From: Haliea sp964022665
GTDB lineage: Bacteria; Pseudomonadota; Gammaproteobacteria; Pseudomonadales; Halieaceae
Assembly (NCBI GenBank): GCA_964022665.1
Contig: CAXIDF010000006.1
Coordinates: forward strand, 62,001-126,000
Direction of reading: 5' to 3'
Length of the DNA stretch: 64,000 nucleotides
Within the stretch, counting starts at the first letter, position 1. Each line of letters opens with the position of its first letter. The notes under the pieces are model-generated. The model was not told where the DNA came from, did no database searches, and was given only the letters and a program-made list of their open reading frames with translations. The position numbers were made by a program, and so were the translations under genes. Below are positions 22,884-32,055 of the stretch, one piece after another.

Positions 22884-22912
22884 AAAAAAGGGCCCGTGCT
22901 GCCACGGGCCCT
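22884..22912 (-). terminator. Rho-independent terminator of icd
   Basis: On the minus strand an 9-bp GGGCCCGTG / CACGGGCCC hairpin is followed by six T (AAAAAA at 22884-22889 on the plus strand). It starts about 25 bp after the icd stop. Confidence 0.9.
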
Positions 22913-22936
22913 TCCCGATAAACCTGCGTAACAGGC

Positions 22937-24190
22937 TTACATGTTGTCGATCAGCTTCTGACCGAACTCGGAGCAGCTCACCAGCGTCGCACCTTCCATC
23001 AGGCGTTCAAAGTCATAAGTGACCGTGCCTTTCTGGATAGCGCCGTTCATGCCGTTGATGATCAGGTCCGCGGCCTCGTTCCAGCCCATGTGACGCAGCA
23101 TCATCTCGGCGGAGAGAATCAGCGAGCCCGGGTTGACCTTGTCCTGGCCGGCATATTTTGGCGCCGTACCGTGAGTGGCCTCGAACAAGGCTATGGTGTC
23201 GGACAGGTTGGCGCCCGGCGCAATGCCGATACCGCCTACCTGGGCCGCCAGGGCGTCCGACAGGTAGTCGCCGTTCAGGTTGAGGGTCGCCACCACGCTG
23301 TAGTCCTTGGGACGCGTGAGGATCTGCTGCAGCATGGCATCTGCAATCACATCCTTGATAACGATGTCCTTGCCCGTGTTGGGGTTCTTGATAGTGACCC
23401 AGGGGCCGCCATCAAGCAGTTCACCGCCAAACTCCTGCTGGGCCAGCTCATAGCCCCAATCACGGAAGGCACCTTCCGTGAACTTCATGATGTTGCCCTT
23501 GTGCACCAGTGTCACCGACGGCAGATCCTGGTCAATGGCGTACTGGATGGCCTTGCGCACCAGACGCTTGGTGCCTTCCTCGGAAACCGGCTTGATGCCA
23601 ATACCCACATTCTGCGGGAAGCGGATCTTGGTCGCGCCCATCTCGTTGATGATGAAATCGACAACCTTGTTCGCCTCGTCGGAGCCCGCTTTGTATTCAA
23701 TACCGGCGTAGATGTCTTCAGAGTTTTCGCGGAAGATCACCATGTTGCAGGCGCCGGGATCTTTCACCGGCGAAGGCACGCCTTCGAACCAGCGCACCGG
23801 GCGCAGGCAGGTGTAGAGATCAAGCTCCTGACGCAGTGCCACGTTCAGGGAGCGGAAGCCGCCACCAACCGGTGTGGTCAGGGGGCCCTTGATACCGACC
23901 GAGTACTCCTTGATGGCCTGCAGTGTTTCCTCGGGGAACCAGTCGCCATCGTACAGTTCAGCGGCTTTCTCTCCGGTGAAGATCTCCATCCAGGAAATCT
24001 TCTTGCTGCCACCGTAGGCTTTCTCGACAGCGGCGTCGACCACGTTGATCATGACCGGGCTGATATCGACACCAATGCCGTCACCCTCGATGTAGGGGAT
24101 GATCGGGTGGTTGGGGACGTTCAGGCTGAAATCGTCATTGACCGTGATCTTTTCGCCGGTCGTCGGCACCTTGATGTGCTTGTAGCCCAT
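22937..24190 (-). CDS. icd: NADP-dependent isocitrate dehydrogenase
   Basis: 417 residues, like E. coli Icd. It oxidises isocitrate to 2-oxoglutarate and CO2 in the TCA cycle. The substrate and phosphorylation segment 'GGFRSLNVALRQELDLYTCLRPVRW' contains Ser114, equivalent to the AceK target serine of E. coli. 'ENSEDIYAGIEYKAGS' and 'GDYLSDALAAQVGGIGIAPGANLSD' bind metal and NADP. The gene has its own terminator. It is divergent from rluE across 146 bp, the same icd/rluE order as E. coli. Confidence 0.97.
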   Translation of the reverse strand: MGYKHIKVPTTGEKITVNDDFSLNVPNHPIIPYIEGDGIGVDISPVMINVVDAAVEKAYGGSKKISWMEIFTGEKAAELYDGDWFPEETLQAIKEYSVGIKGPLTTPVGGGFRSLNVALRQELDLYTCLRPVRWFEGVPSPVKDPGACNMVIFRENSEDIYAGIEYKAGSDEANKVVDFIINEMGATKIRFPQNVGIGIKPVSEEGTKRLVRKAIQYAIDQDLPSVTLVHKGNIMKFTEGAFRDWGYELAQQEFGGELLDGGPWVTIKNPNTGKDIVIKDVIADAMLQQILTRPKDYSVVATLNLNGDYLSDALAAQVGGIGIAPGANLSDTIALFEATHGTAPKYAGQDKVNPGSLILSAEMMLRHMGWNEAADLIINGMNGAIQKGTVTYDFERLMEGATLVSCSEFGQKLIDNM

Positions 24191-24336
24191 AGATTGTTCT
24201 CCGTCGCTGTGGGTCCATTGGGTCTCGGGGTGCGGTATCCTTGAGGGAGCCCCCGTTAAAACGGCACTTAGTGTATCAGGTTTCCCGGCCTTTCTCTTGA
24301 ACCGGGGAGCAGTTTTTTAACCGCTACGGAGCCACA

Positions 24337-25008
24337 ATGGCCACGGTAATTCTTTTCAACAAGCCCTTTCAGGTACTGAGCCAGTTCAGCGACCGCGGTG
24401 ACCAACCCGGGGGCGCTGAGAGCGCGGCGACGACAACCGCAGACGACGCTGCGCGCCCGCGCCGTGCCACCCTGGCCGACCACCTGCAGGCGCCGGCCTT
24501 CCGCGTTGCGGGGCGCCTGGACTACGACTCCGAGGGCCTGCTGCTACTCACCGACGACGGCGCGCTGCAGCAACAGATTACCCACCCGCGACACAAACTC
24601 TGGAAAACCTACTGGGCCCAGGTTGAAGGCCAACCCAACCAGGAGCAGATTGCCGCACTGCAGGCCGGCGTCACGCTGCGCGACGGCCCCACCCTGCCCG
24701 CGCGCGTGCGCGCCATAGAGCCGCCCAGCACCCTCTGGCCAAGGGACCCGCCCGTGCGCGTGCGCCTGACCGTCGCCGACAGCTGGCTGGAAATCAGTAT
24801 CCGCGAAGGGCGCAACCGCCAGATCCGCCGTATGACCGCGGCAGTCGGGCTGCCCACACTGCGCCTGATTCGCGTGGCCATTGGTGACTGGACTCTGGAG
24901 GGCCTGCCACCGGGCGCCCACCACAGGCTGACCGTGCACCCGCCGCGGAAACACAGCGGGGCAAAAACCGGCCGCGAACAAAACCGTCGCAGGAGGCAAA
25001 AACCGTGA
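24337..25008 (+). CDS. rluE: 23S rRNA pseudouridine(2457) synthase RluE
   Basis: 223 residues. RsuA/RluE-type pseudouridine synthase with catalytic Asp62 in 'GRLDYDSEGLLLLTDDG'. Later motifs are 'ITHPRHKLWKTYWAQVEG' and 'ISIREGRNRQIRRMTAAVGLPTLRLIRVAIGDWTL'. It lacks an S4 domain, as RluE does. It modifies U2457 in the peptidyl-transferase region of 23S rRNA. Synteny with icd on one side and nudJ on the other supports RluE over RluB/RsuA. A low-complexity Ala/Thr/Arg stretch (24-45) and a basic tail (205-223) are extensions. The stop overlaps the nudJ start by 4 nt. Confidence 0.93.
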   Translation: MATVILFNKPFQVLSQFSDRGDQPGGAESAATTTADDAARPRRATLADHLQAPAFRVAGRLDYDSEGLLLLTDDGALQQQITHPRHKLWKTYWAQVEGQPNQEQIAALQAGVTLRDGPTLPARVRAIEPPSTLWPRDPPVRVRLTVADSWLEISIREGRNRQIRRMTAAVGLPTLRLIRVAIGDWTLEGLPPGAHHRLTVHPPRKHSGAKTGREQNRRRRQKP

Positions 25009-25457
25009 GTGAGTGGTTTGCCCACGTCACCGTAGCCACGGTGGTGTTCAACGAGGGGCGTTACCTCATGGTCGAAGAGCGCGATAAAACCAGCGGCCGG
25101 CGCGTGTTCAACCAGCCCGCGGGGCACCTTGAGGCCGGTGAGACACTCCTCGAGGCCGCACTGCGTGAAACCCGCGAGGAAACGGGCTGGAGCGTAGAAT
25201 TGCAAGGGGTGCTGGGGCTGGCGCGCTATGTCGCGGCGGGCAATGGGGTGACCTACTATCGCACCACCTTCTGTGCGCAGCCACGGGAACTGCTGACCGG
25301 TGCAGAGCTTGATCCCGACATCCTGGCGGTACACTGGCTGGACTACGAGGAAATCCTCGCCAGTTCTGCTAGAATGCGCAGCCCGCTGGTACTGGCCGCC
25401 ATTGAGCAGCACCGCAGCGGTATTCGCTATCCTCTGGACCTGATTTCACCAGCATGA
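25005..25457 (+). CDS. nudJ: NUDIX phosphatase NudJ
   Basis: 150 residues from GTG 25005, overlapping the rluE stop (GTGA). A perfect NUDIX box runs from Gly40 to Trp62 (G-x5-E-x7-REx2EE-xG). E. coli NudJ hydrolyses HMP-pyrophosphate, thiamine pyrophosphate and several nucleoside di- and triphosphates. The order rluE-nudJ-mnmA is conserved with E. coli and is the main reason for the name. The 3' end overlaps mnmA by 4 nt. Confidence 0.93.
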   Translation: MSEWFAHVTVATVVFNEGRYLMVEERDKTSGRRVFNQPAGHLEAGETLLEAALRETREETGWSVELQGVLGLARYVAAGNGVTYYRTTFCAQPRELLTGAELDPDILAVHWLDYEEILASSARMRSPLVLAAIEQHRSGIRYPLDLISPA

Positions 25458-26545
25458 GCCTCAACGCATCGACCAAGGTAATCGTCGGCATGTCAGGTGG
25501 CGTGGACTCTTCCGTCGCCGCACTGTTGTTGCGCGAGCAGGGGTACCAGGTGGAAGGCCTGTTCATGAAGAATTGGGACGAGGACGACGGTACTGAATAC
25601 TGCACGGCCAAGGCGGATTTTGCAGACGCGCAGGCAGTGGCCGATGCGCTAGACATTCGCCTGCACGGCGCCAACTTTGCCGCCGAGTACTGGGACAACG
25701 TGTTCGAGCACTTCCTCGCCGAGTACCAGGCCGGGCGCACACCCAATCCCGACATCCTCTGCAACCGCGAAATCAAGTTCCGCGCCTTCCTCGACTATGC
25801 CCTGCTGCTGGGAGCCGATTGCATTGCCACCGGGCACTACGCGCGCCGCGGAGAGACAGAGGGCAAGGCCACGCTGTTGCGGGGGCTGGATGACAACAAG
25901 GACCAGAGCTATTTCCTGCACGCCGTGGGACACCGCGAGCTGGCACAAACGCTGTTCCCGGTCGGTGAGATAGCCAAACCCGAGGTGCGGGCCATCGCGA
26001 CGCGCCACACACTGGTCACCTCGGACAAAAAAGACTCAACTGGCATCTGTTTTATCGGCGAACGCCGTTTCAAGGATTTCCTGCAGCAATATCTGCCCGC
26101 GCAGCCCGGTGACATCTACAGCCTGGACGACGAGTTGCTGGGCCGGCACCAGGGCCTCATGTATCACACCATAGGCCAGCGCCAGGGGCTGGGCATTGGC
26201 GGCCTCGCCGACCATGGCGATGCACCCTGGTACGTTGTCGGCAAGGACCTCGAGCACAACATTCTGCGCGTGGCACAGGGCAACAACCACCCCGCCCTGT
26301 TCAGCAACAGCCTGCAGGCCGGCGCCATTTTCTGGGTTACCGGCGAAGCGCCGGAACTCCCCCTGCGCTGTACCGCCAAGGTGCGCTACCGCCAGGCCGA
26401 CCAGGCCTGCTGTGTCAGCCCCGCCGCCGGCGGTTTCCGGGTCGAGTTTGACGCGCCACAGCGAGCCGTTACCCCCGGCCAGTCCGTGGTGCTCTATGAC
26501 GGCGAACGCTGCCTGGGAGGGGGTGTCATTGAGCGCACCGACTGA
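25454..26545 (+). CDS. mnmA: tRNA-specific 2-thiouridylase MnmA
   Basis: 363 residues. It adenylates U34 of tRNA Lys, Glu and Gln and replaces O2 with sulfur supplied by the Tus relay. The PP-loop is 'GMSGGVDSS' (12-20). The two catalytic cysteines are Cys103 ('DILCNREIKF') and Cys199 ('STGICFIGE'). 'DNKDQSYFL' and 'GLGIGGLADHGDAPWYVVGKD' are family hallmarks. All four Tus subunit genes except tusA are in this window at 0.4-1.8 kb. It is translationally coupled to nudJ and overlaps hflD. Confidence 0.97.
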   Translation: MSLNASTKVIVGMSGGVDSSVAALLLREQGYQVEGLFMKNWDEDDGTEYCTAKADFADAQAVADALDIRLHGANFAAEYWDNVFEHFLAEYQAGRTPNPDILCNREIKFRAFLDYALLLGADCIATGHYARRGETEGKATLLRGLDDNKDQSYFLHAVGHRELAQTLFPVGEIAKPEVRAIATRHTLVTSDKKDSTGICFIGERRFKDFLQQYLPAQPGDIYSLDDELLGRHQGLMYHTIGQRQGLGIGGLADHGDAPWYVVGKDLEHNILRVAQGNNHPALFSNSLQAGAIFWVTGEAPELPLRCTAKVRYRQADQACCVSPAAGGFRVEFDAPQRAVTPGQSVVLYDGERCLGGGVIERTD

Positions 26546-27215
26546 ACCCGGCACACACCCGGTGCCGCTACTGGACCAGCAGACCATCGCCCTCGCCGGC
26601 GTTGCCCAAGCTGCGCGCCTGGTGGATCAGGTATCACGCACGGGGAGCTGCCCACCGGAATTCCTGCAGGCCTCGCTCAACAGCCTGTTTGTGTTCGACA
26701 GCGAAGCAGTGGATGACATCTACGGTGGCCTGGGTGGTGTCAAACTGGGCCTGGATACGCTGGCCATGGTGCTGCACAACCAACAGCCGCAGGAACTGCG
26801 CGACATGGTGCGCTATGTATTCAACCTGCTGTACCTGGAACGCAAGTTCGCTGCGGACCCCGCAATGATGCGGGTCGTGCACTCCCGGCTGCAGCACACC
26901 AGCTTTCGCGCCGAGCACTTCGCCGGAAACGTGAACGACATTTGCCACAGTGTGTCCGGTGTGTACCAGGATACGCTGAGTACGCTGAAGTTTCGCATCA
27001 AGGTCAACGGCAACGCGCAACACCTGCAGAACCGCCAGAATGCCGACACCATCCGCGCCCTGTTACTGGCGGGCATCCGCTCCACCCACTTGTGGCGCCA
27101 ACTCGGTGGCCGACGCTGGAAGCTGTTGCTGCAGCGGCGCAGTATCGGGCGGCGCGCCCATGAACTGTCACGCCAGCTGGGCGTGGCGCACCACCCGACC
27201 GATTCTCCGGAGTAA
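26523..27215 (+). CDS. hflD: High frequency lysogenization protein HflD homologue
   Basis: 230 residues from GTG 26523, overlapping the mnmA end by 23 nt, with a GGGAGG stretch just upstream. TTG 26529 is an alternative. The family outline matches E. coli HflD: 'TIALAGVAQAARLVDQVSRTGSCPPEFLQASLNSLF', 'GGVKLGLDTL', 'LLYLERKF', 'LQHTSF', 'YQDTLSTLKFRIKVNGNAQHLQNRQNADTIRALLLAGIRSTHLWRQLGG'. HflD is a membrane-associated protein that counteracts phage lambda CII in E. coli; its housekeeping role is not settled. Position between mnmA and purB is conserved. Confidence 0.92.
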   Translation: MSLSAPTEPGTHPVPLLDQQTIALAGVAQAARLVDQVSRTGSCPPEFLQASLNSLFVFDSEAVDDIYGGLGGVKLGLDTLAMVLHNQQPQELRDMVRYVFNLLYLERKFAADPAMMRVVHSRLQHTSFRAEHFAGNVNDICHSVSGVYQDTLSTLKFRIKVNGNAQHLQNRQNADTIRALLLAGIRSTHLWRQLGGRRWKLLLQRRSIGRRAHELSRQLGVAHHPTDSPE

Positions 27216-27218
27216 AGC

Positions 27219-28595
27219 ATGGAACTCACCGCCCTCACCGCCGTATCGCCCATCGATGGCCGCTACGGTGCACGCACCGCAACCCTGCGCAGCGTGTTCA
27301 GCGAATTCGGCCTGATCAAACGGCGCGTACTGGTGGAAGTGCGCTGGCTGCAGCAGCTCGCGCAACTTGCCGCTGTAACCGAGGTGCCGGCGCTGTCAGA
27401 GCAGGCCAGCGCCGCGCTGGACACCATCGCCCGTGACTTCAGCGAAGCAGACGCACAGCGCATCAAAGCCATCGAGGCCACCACCAATCACGACGTCAAG
27501 GCGGTTGAGTATTTCATCAAGGAGCGCTTTGCCGGCAACGCGGAGTTGGAAAGCATTGCTGAATTCGTGCACTTTGCCTGCACCTCCGAGGACATCAACA
27601 ACCTCTCCCACGCACTCATGCTGCGCGATGGCATGCAGGATGTGTTGCTGCCGACCATGCAGCGGCTGCTGCTGGCCTTGAGTGAACTCGCAGTTGCCCA
27701 CGCCGATACCCCCATGCTTTCCCGCACCCACGGCCAGACCGCGAGCCCTACCACCATGGGCAAGGAAATCGCCAATGTCGTCGCGCGCCTGCGGCGCCAA
27801 CTCGCGCAGCTGGAAGCAGCAGGTTATCTGGGCAAGATCAACGGTGCAGTGGGCAACTACAACGCCCACCTGAGCGCCTACCCCGAGGTGGACTGGCAGG
27901 CCAATGCGGAGGCGTTTGTTAGCGGTCTGGGGTTGGGCTGGAATGCCTATACCACCCAGATTGAGCCACACGACTACATGGCAGAACTGTTCGACGCCAT
28001 GGCGCGTTTCAATACGGTGCTGATCGACCTCGATCGGGACCTGTGGGGCTACATTTCCCTCGGCTATTTCCGCCAGCGCACGGTGGCCGGCGAGGTGGGC
28101 TCCTCCACCATGCCGCACAAGGTCAACCCGATTGATTTTGAAAACTCCGAAGGCAACCTGGGGCTCGCCAACGCGGTATTCCAGCACCTGGCCAGCAAAC
28201 TGCCCATCAGCCGCTGGCAGCGCGACCTCACCGACTCCACCGTGCTGCGCAACATGGGCGTGGGCTTTGGCTACAGCCTGATTGCCTACGAAGCGAGCCT
28301 CAAGGGTATCGGCAAGCTGCAGTTGAACGAGACGCGCCTGGCGGAGGATCTGGAGCAGAGCTGGGAAGTCCTCGCGGAGCCCATTCAGACGGTGATGCGT
28401 CGCTACGGTATCGAAAAGCCCTACGAAAAACTCAAGGAGCTGACGCGCGGCCAGAACATGAGCCGGGAGACCCTGCAAACATTCATTGCCGCGCTGGAGA
28501 TTCCTGCAGCAGCCAAGGAAGCCCTGCTGGCACTTACACCCGCCGGGTACACCGGTAACGCGGCGGCGCAGGCGCGCGCCATCCGCGAGGACTAG
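27219..28595 (+). CDS. purB: Adenylosuccinate lyase
   Basis: 458 residues, 3 bp after hflD. It catalyses two steps of purine synthesis: SAICAR to AICAR plus fumarate, and adenylosuccinate to AMP plus fumarate. Signatures are 'SPIDGRYG' at the N-terminus, 'TTNHDVKAVEYFIKE', 'HFACTSEDINNLSHALML', 'SRTHGQTASPTTMGKE' and the flexible catalytic-loop motif 'SSTMPHKVNPIDFENSEGNLG'. Length and gene order match the gammaproteobacterial long-form enzyme. Confidence 0.98.
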   Translation: MELTALTAVSPIDGRYGARTATLRSVFSEFGLIKRRVLVEVRWLQQLAQLAAVTEVPALSEQASAALDTIARDFSEADAQRIKAIEATTNHDVKAVEYFIKERFAGNAELESIAEFVHFACTSEDINNLSHALMLRDGMQDVLLPTMQRLLLALSELAVAHADTPMLSRTHGQTASPTTMGKEIANVVARLRRQLAQLEAAGYLGKINGAVGNYNAHLSAYPEVDWQANAEAFVSGLGLGWNAYTTQIEPHDYMAELFDAMARFNTVLIDLDRDLWGYISLGYFRQRTVAGEVGSSTMPHKVNPIDFENSEGNLGLANAVFQHLASKLPISRWQRDLTDSTVLRNMGVGFGYSLIAYEASLKGIGKLQLNETRLAEDLEQSWEVLAEPIQTVMRRYGIEKPYEKLKELTRGQNMSRETLQTFIAALEIPAAAKEALLALTPAGYTGNAAAQARAIRED

Positions 28596-28601
28596 CGCTC
28601 C

Positions 28602-29714
28602 GTGCAGGGGCTGCAGCCGGCACTGTTTCTGGACCGGTACTGGCAGCGCGAGCCACTGCTGCTGCGCGCCGCCGTCCCCGGCTTTGTGCCGCCGGTCAGT
28701 GCCGACGAACTCGCTGGCCTGGCCATGGAGGATGAGGTCGAGTCGCGCATCGCCGAGTGCAGCGGTGCCGCAGACAATGCCAGCAGCTGGCAACTGCACC
28801 ACGGGCCGTTTGGCGCCAGTGATTTTCAGCGCCCGCATCCCTGGACACTGCTGATCCAGCGCGTCGACCAACTGCTGGACGAGGTCGCCGAGCTGCGGCG
28901 CCTGACCGATTTCATACCGCGCTGGCGCCTCGATGACATCATGGTGAGCTACGCCACGGAGGGCGGAGGCATCGGCCCCCACTACGACCTGTATGACGTC
29001 TTCCTGCTACAGGGCGAGGGAGAGCGCACCTGGCGGATCGGTCAGCGCTGCAACGCGGATACGCCCCTGCTGGCGCATGATGACCTTAAATTACTGGCAC
29101 ACTTCGACTGCCAGGCTGAGTACACCCTGCGCTGTGGCGATGCACTCTATATTCCACCGGGGGTTGCGCACTGGGGCATATCCCGCGGCGAGTCCACCTG
29201 TTTCTCACTCGGTTTCCGAGCGCCGCGCATGGCGGACCTGCTTTCGCGCCTCACTGATACACAACTGGAGCGAACGCCAGACAATCTGCTACTGCGTGAC
29301 GCCGGGCGCGAAACAGCCAGCCGGTGTGGAGAAATTACCGCCGCCGACACCGCGCGGGCGCGCGAGCAGATCCAGGCCCTGCTGGCCAGCGCCCGCGAGG
29401 ACAGCTGGTTTGGCGAACTCGTGACCGAGTCCAACAGCGAACCCCTGGCGTCGAACGATGTGCAGCAGCTTACCGCCCACGTGCAGGAGGGCAATGGAGT
29501 GCGTCTGGCGCCGGACGCCCGCGTGGCCTGGCAGCACAGCGAGAGAGAGGGGCTGCGGGTGTTTGCCAATGGCGCAAGCTGCGGCGCGCCGGTAGCGCTG
29601 CGCGACTGGCTGGCTGAGCTCTGTGCGGACCACGTAGTGCACTGGCCGGGCGGCGAGAACACGATGCCCGTGCTACAGTTCCTGATGCAACAGGGAGCAT
29701 TGGATGTCGAGTGA
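28602..29714 (+). CDS. roxA: Ribosomal protein uL16 arginine 3-hydroxylase RoxA (YcfD)
   Basis: 370 residues from GTG 28602, 6 bp after purB. It is a JmjC/cupin Fe(II)/2-oxoglutarate dioxygenase that hydroxylates an arginine of ribosomal protein L16. The iron ligands are His127 and Asp129 in 'GPHYDLYDVF' and His190 in 'PPGVAHWGIS', closely matching E. coli YcfD 125/127/187. The N-terminal 'FLDRYWQREPLLLRAA' and C-terminal winged-helix dimer domain (200-370) are also present. Its 3' end overlaps the GNAT gene by 11 nt. Confidence 0.92.
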   Translation: MQGLQPALFLDRYWQREPLLLRAAVPGFVPPVSADELAGLAMEDEVESRIAECSGAADNASSWQLHHGPFGASDFQRPHPWTLLIQRVDQLLDEVAELRRLTDFIPRWRLDDIMVSYATEGGGIGPHYDLYDVFLLQGEGERTWRIGQRCNADTPLLAHDDLKLLAHFDCQAEYTLRCGDALYIPPGVAHWGISRGESTCFSLGFRAPRMADLLSRLTDTQLERTPDNLLLRDAGRETASRCGEITAADTARAREQIQALLASAREDSWFGELVTESNSEPLASNDVQQLTAHVQEGNGVRLAPDARVAWQHSEREGLRVFANGASCGAPVALRDWLAELCADHVVHWPGGENTMPVLQFLMQQGALDVE

Positions 29715-30627
29715 ACCGACACAAGAGCTGGACGTGCACACGGCCGCCTGGGACCAGCAGCAGGATACCCTGCGCGCGCTGCGCGAGACGGTATTCATTC
29801 TGGAGCAGGGCGTGCCACGCGACATCGAGTGGGATGGCCAGGATGCCGCTGCCGTACACGTGCTTGGCACCTTGCAGGGCGAGCCGGTGGCCTGTGGGCG
29901 CCTGCTGCAGGGTGGCAAAATCGGGCGCATGGCCGTGCTCGCCCCACACCGAGGCCGCGGCTACGGGGCCGCCGTGCTGGAAGCGCTGATCACCGCGGCG
30001 CGGGAGCAGGGCCTGGAGACGGTGTACCTGCACGCGCAGCAGCACGCCGCAGACTTCTACGCGCGCGCCGGCTTTGTACCCGAGGGTGAGCCGTTTACCG
30101 AGGCTGGCATATCCCACGTTGCCATGCGCCGTGATACAGGCCTCGGCAAGGTCTACGGCAATGGCATTGCCTACCCGGAACCGTTCGCCCGCTGGGCCGT
30201 GGCCCTGTGCCGCAATGCATCACGTGAAATCTGCATACTCAGTCACGACCTGGATCATCGCGTCTTCGATGACAGCGACCTCGCCACTGCGCTAAGTGCA
30301 GTCGCGCGCCGCGCCGCACAGTCACGGGTGCGCATTCTGGTCAGCGACTACAGGCCCATGATCCAGCGCGGCCATCGCTTGCTGGCACTGGCGCGCCGGC
30401 TCCCCTCTTCCATCATTCTGCAGCAGCTCAATGAACACCCCGACTGGAAGGGAGAGACCCTGGTGCTGACGGACCGCAGCGGCGTACTCTGCAAACCCGC
30501 AGAAAGCGACAAGGCAGCATTCTGCGAACCGGACTCGCGGGCACGCGCAGAGCGCTACCGTGATTTCTTCGAGGAGTTGTGGCGCCACAGTGGGCCGCAT
30601 ATCGAGTTTCGCAGCGTGCCGCTTTAA
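29704..30627 (+). CDS. GNAT acetyltransferase with a DUF7931-like C-terminal domain
   Basis: 307 residues. Residues 15-150 are a GNAT domain of the ElaA/GNA1-like kind: 'LRALRETVFILEQGVPRDIEWDGQD' and the acetyl-CoA P-loop 'IGRMAVLAPHRGRGYGAAVLEAL'. Residues 165-307 form a second domain ('ASREICILSHDLDHRVFDD', 'VRILVSDYRPMIQRGHRLLALARRLPSSIILQQL') that resembles a phospholipase-D-like fold without the HKD catalytic residues. Such fusions are common in this part of the gammaproteobacteria but have no assigned substrate. It starts inside the roxA 3' end, so the two are coupled. Confidence 0.78.
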   Translation: MSSEPTQELDVHTAAWDQQQDTLRALRETVFILEQGVPRDIEWDGQDAAAVHVLGTLQGEPVACGRLLQGGKIGRMAVLAPHRGRGYGAAVLEALITAAREQGLETVYLHAQQHAADFYARAGFVPEGEPFTEAGISHVAMRRDTGLGKVYGNGIAYPEPFARWAVALCRNASREICILSHDLDHRVFDDSDLATALSAVARRAAQSRVRILVSDYRPMIQRGHRLLALARRLPSSIILQQLNEHPDWKGETLVLTDRSGVLCKPAESDKAAFCEPDSRARAERYRDFFEELWRHSGPHIEFRSVPL

Positions 30628-30675
30628 CCTTGCTGGCGCCCCCTGCAGCGCACGGGTAGCGCGGGACCGCTCACG

Positions 30676-32022
30676 TTAATCACGCGCAACGGAAGCACCC
30701 AACCAACGCTGCGTCACCACACCCGCAGTCATGGCACCATTCACATTGAGCGCCGTGCGCGCCATGTCGATCAACGGCTCAATGGAGATCAACACGGCGG
30801 CGACTGTGACGGGAAACCCCATGGCGGGCAGCACAATCAGTGCGGCAAACGTCGCGCCCCCGCCAACACCGGCCACGCCGAAGGAACTGATGGCGATAAC
30901 ACCCACCAGGCCCGCCATGAAGTCCCAGGCCAGCGGGTCTATGCCCATGGAGGGTGCGATCATCACCGCCAGCATGGCAGGGTAAATCCCCGCACAGCCG
31001 TTCTGGCCGATGGTCGCCCCCAGCGTGGCCGACAGATTGGCGATAGGTGTGGCCACCTGCAGTTTCTCCACCTGGGTTTCCACATTGAGCGGAATGCTGG
31101 CGGCAGAGCTGCGCGAGGTAAAGGCGAACGCGAGCACCGGCCAGACCGACCGAAAATAGTGACGCAGGCCAACCCCGTGCACGCCCAGCAGCAGCGCATG
31201 AATGGCGAACATGATGCCAATGGCGAGGTAAGAGGCCGCAATAAACGCGAGCAGATTGACGATATCCGCCGCATCAGAGCGCGCCACCACACCCCCGATC
31301 AAGGCGAAAATTCCGTAGGGGGTGAGCGCCATGACGATATGCACCAGACGCATCACGATCAATCGAGTGGTATCGACAAAGCCCTCTATCTGGGCGCCAC
31401 GCTCCGGGTCTGTACGCGCAACCTGTAGCGCCGCAATGCCAAACAGGATGCCGAATATCACCACCGCGATAATAGATGTGGGGCGCGCCTCCGTGAGGTC
31501 GTAGAAAACGTTGGCGGGCACAAAGCGCACCAGCATGTCGGGCAGCCCCAGCCCGGCAACCGTCTCATAGCGCTGCGCAAGTGCTTCAGCGGAAGCAAAC
31601 TCCCGCGCGCCCTGCGTAATACTGTCGGCACTCAAACCAAACGCACTGGTGACCAGAATGCCCACCACCGCCGCTATCATCGTGGTTGCAATCAACAAAC
31701 CGACCACGGCGCCGCCGATTTTGCCCAAATCCGCCACCGCACGCATCTTCAGCACCGCGGCCACCATCATCACCAGCACCAACGGCATAATGATCATGCG
31801 CAGGAGGCTGACATAGCCACTCGCCACAATACCTGTCCACTGCAGTGTGTCGGTGAACAGCTGGGCGTGCCCGGGCCAGGCGACCTGCAGGGCCAGTCCG
31901 TAGAGTCCACCGGCCACCAGGCCGGCGAGAATCTGCCGCGAGAGCGGCCAGCCGCGGCTGCGCAGCCGGTACAACAGGTAACAGAGGGCAATAAAGCACA
32001 GCAGATTGACTAGCAGGGGCAT
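30676..32022 (-). CDS. Dicarboxylate/amino acid:cation symporter, cystine-transporter-like (DAACS)
   Basis: 448 residues with eight predicted transmembrane helices and the two re-entrant loops of the GltPh fold. The HP1 region is 'FAFTSRSSAASIPLNVETQ' and TM7 carries 'GATIGQNGCAGIYPAMLAVMIAP'. HP2 has 'SFGVAGVGGGATFAALIVLPAMGFP'. The overall pattern (N-terminal 'LLYRLRSRGWPLSRQILAGLVAG', 'ATTMIAAVVGILV') is closest to YdjN/TcyP L-cystine importers. Substrate is inferred. It follows the Rieske gene by 33 bp in the same direction. Confidence 0.82.
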   Translation of the reverse strand: MPLLVNLLCFIALCYLLYRLRSRGWPLSRQILAGLVAGGLYGLALQVAWPGHAQLFTDTLQWTGIVASGYVSLLRMIIMPLVLVMMVAAVLKMRAVADLGKIGGAVVGLLIATTMIAAVVGILVTSAFGLSADSITQGAREFASAEALAQRYETVAGLGLPDMLVRFVPANVFYDLTEARPTSIIAVVIFGILFGIAALQVARTDPERGAQIEGFVDTTRLIVMRLVHIVMALTPYGIFALIGGVVARSDAADIVNLLAFIAASYLAIGIMFAIHALLLGVHGVGLRHYFRSVWPVLAFAFTSRSSAASIPLNVETQVEKLQVATPIANLSATLGATIGQNGCAGIYPAMLAVMIAPSMGIDPLAWDFMAGLVGVIAISSFGVAGVGGGATFAALIVLPAMGFPVTVAAVLISIEPLIDMARTALNVNGAMTAGVVTQRWLGASVARD

Positions 32023-32055
32023 GGCGGTTCCTCGGGGGCTGTGGTGAAAACGGCG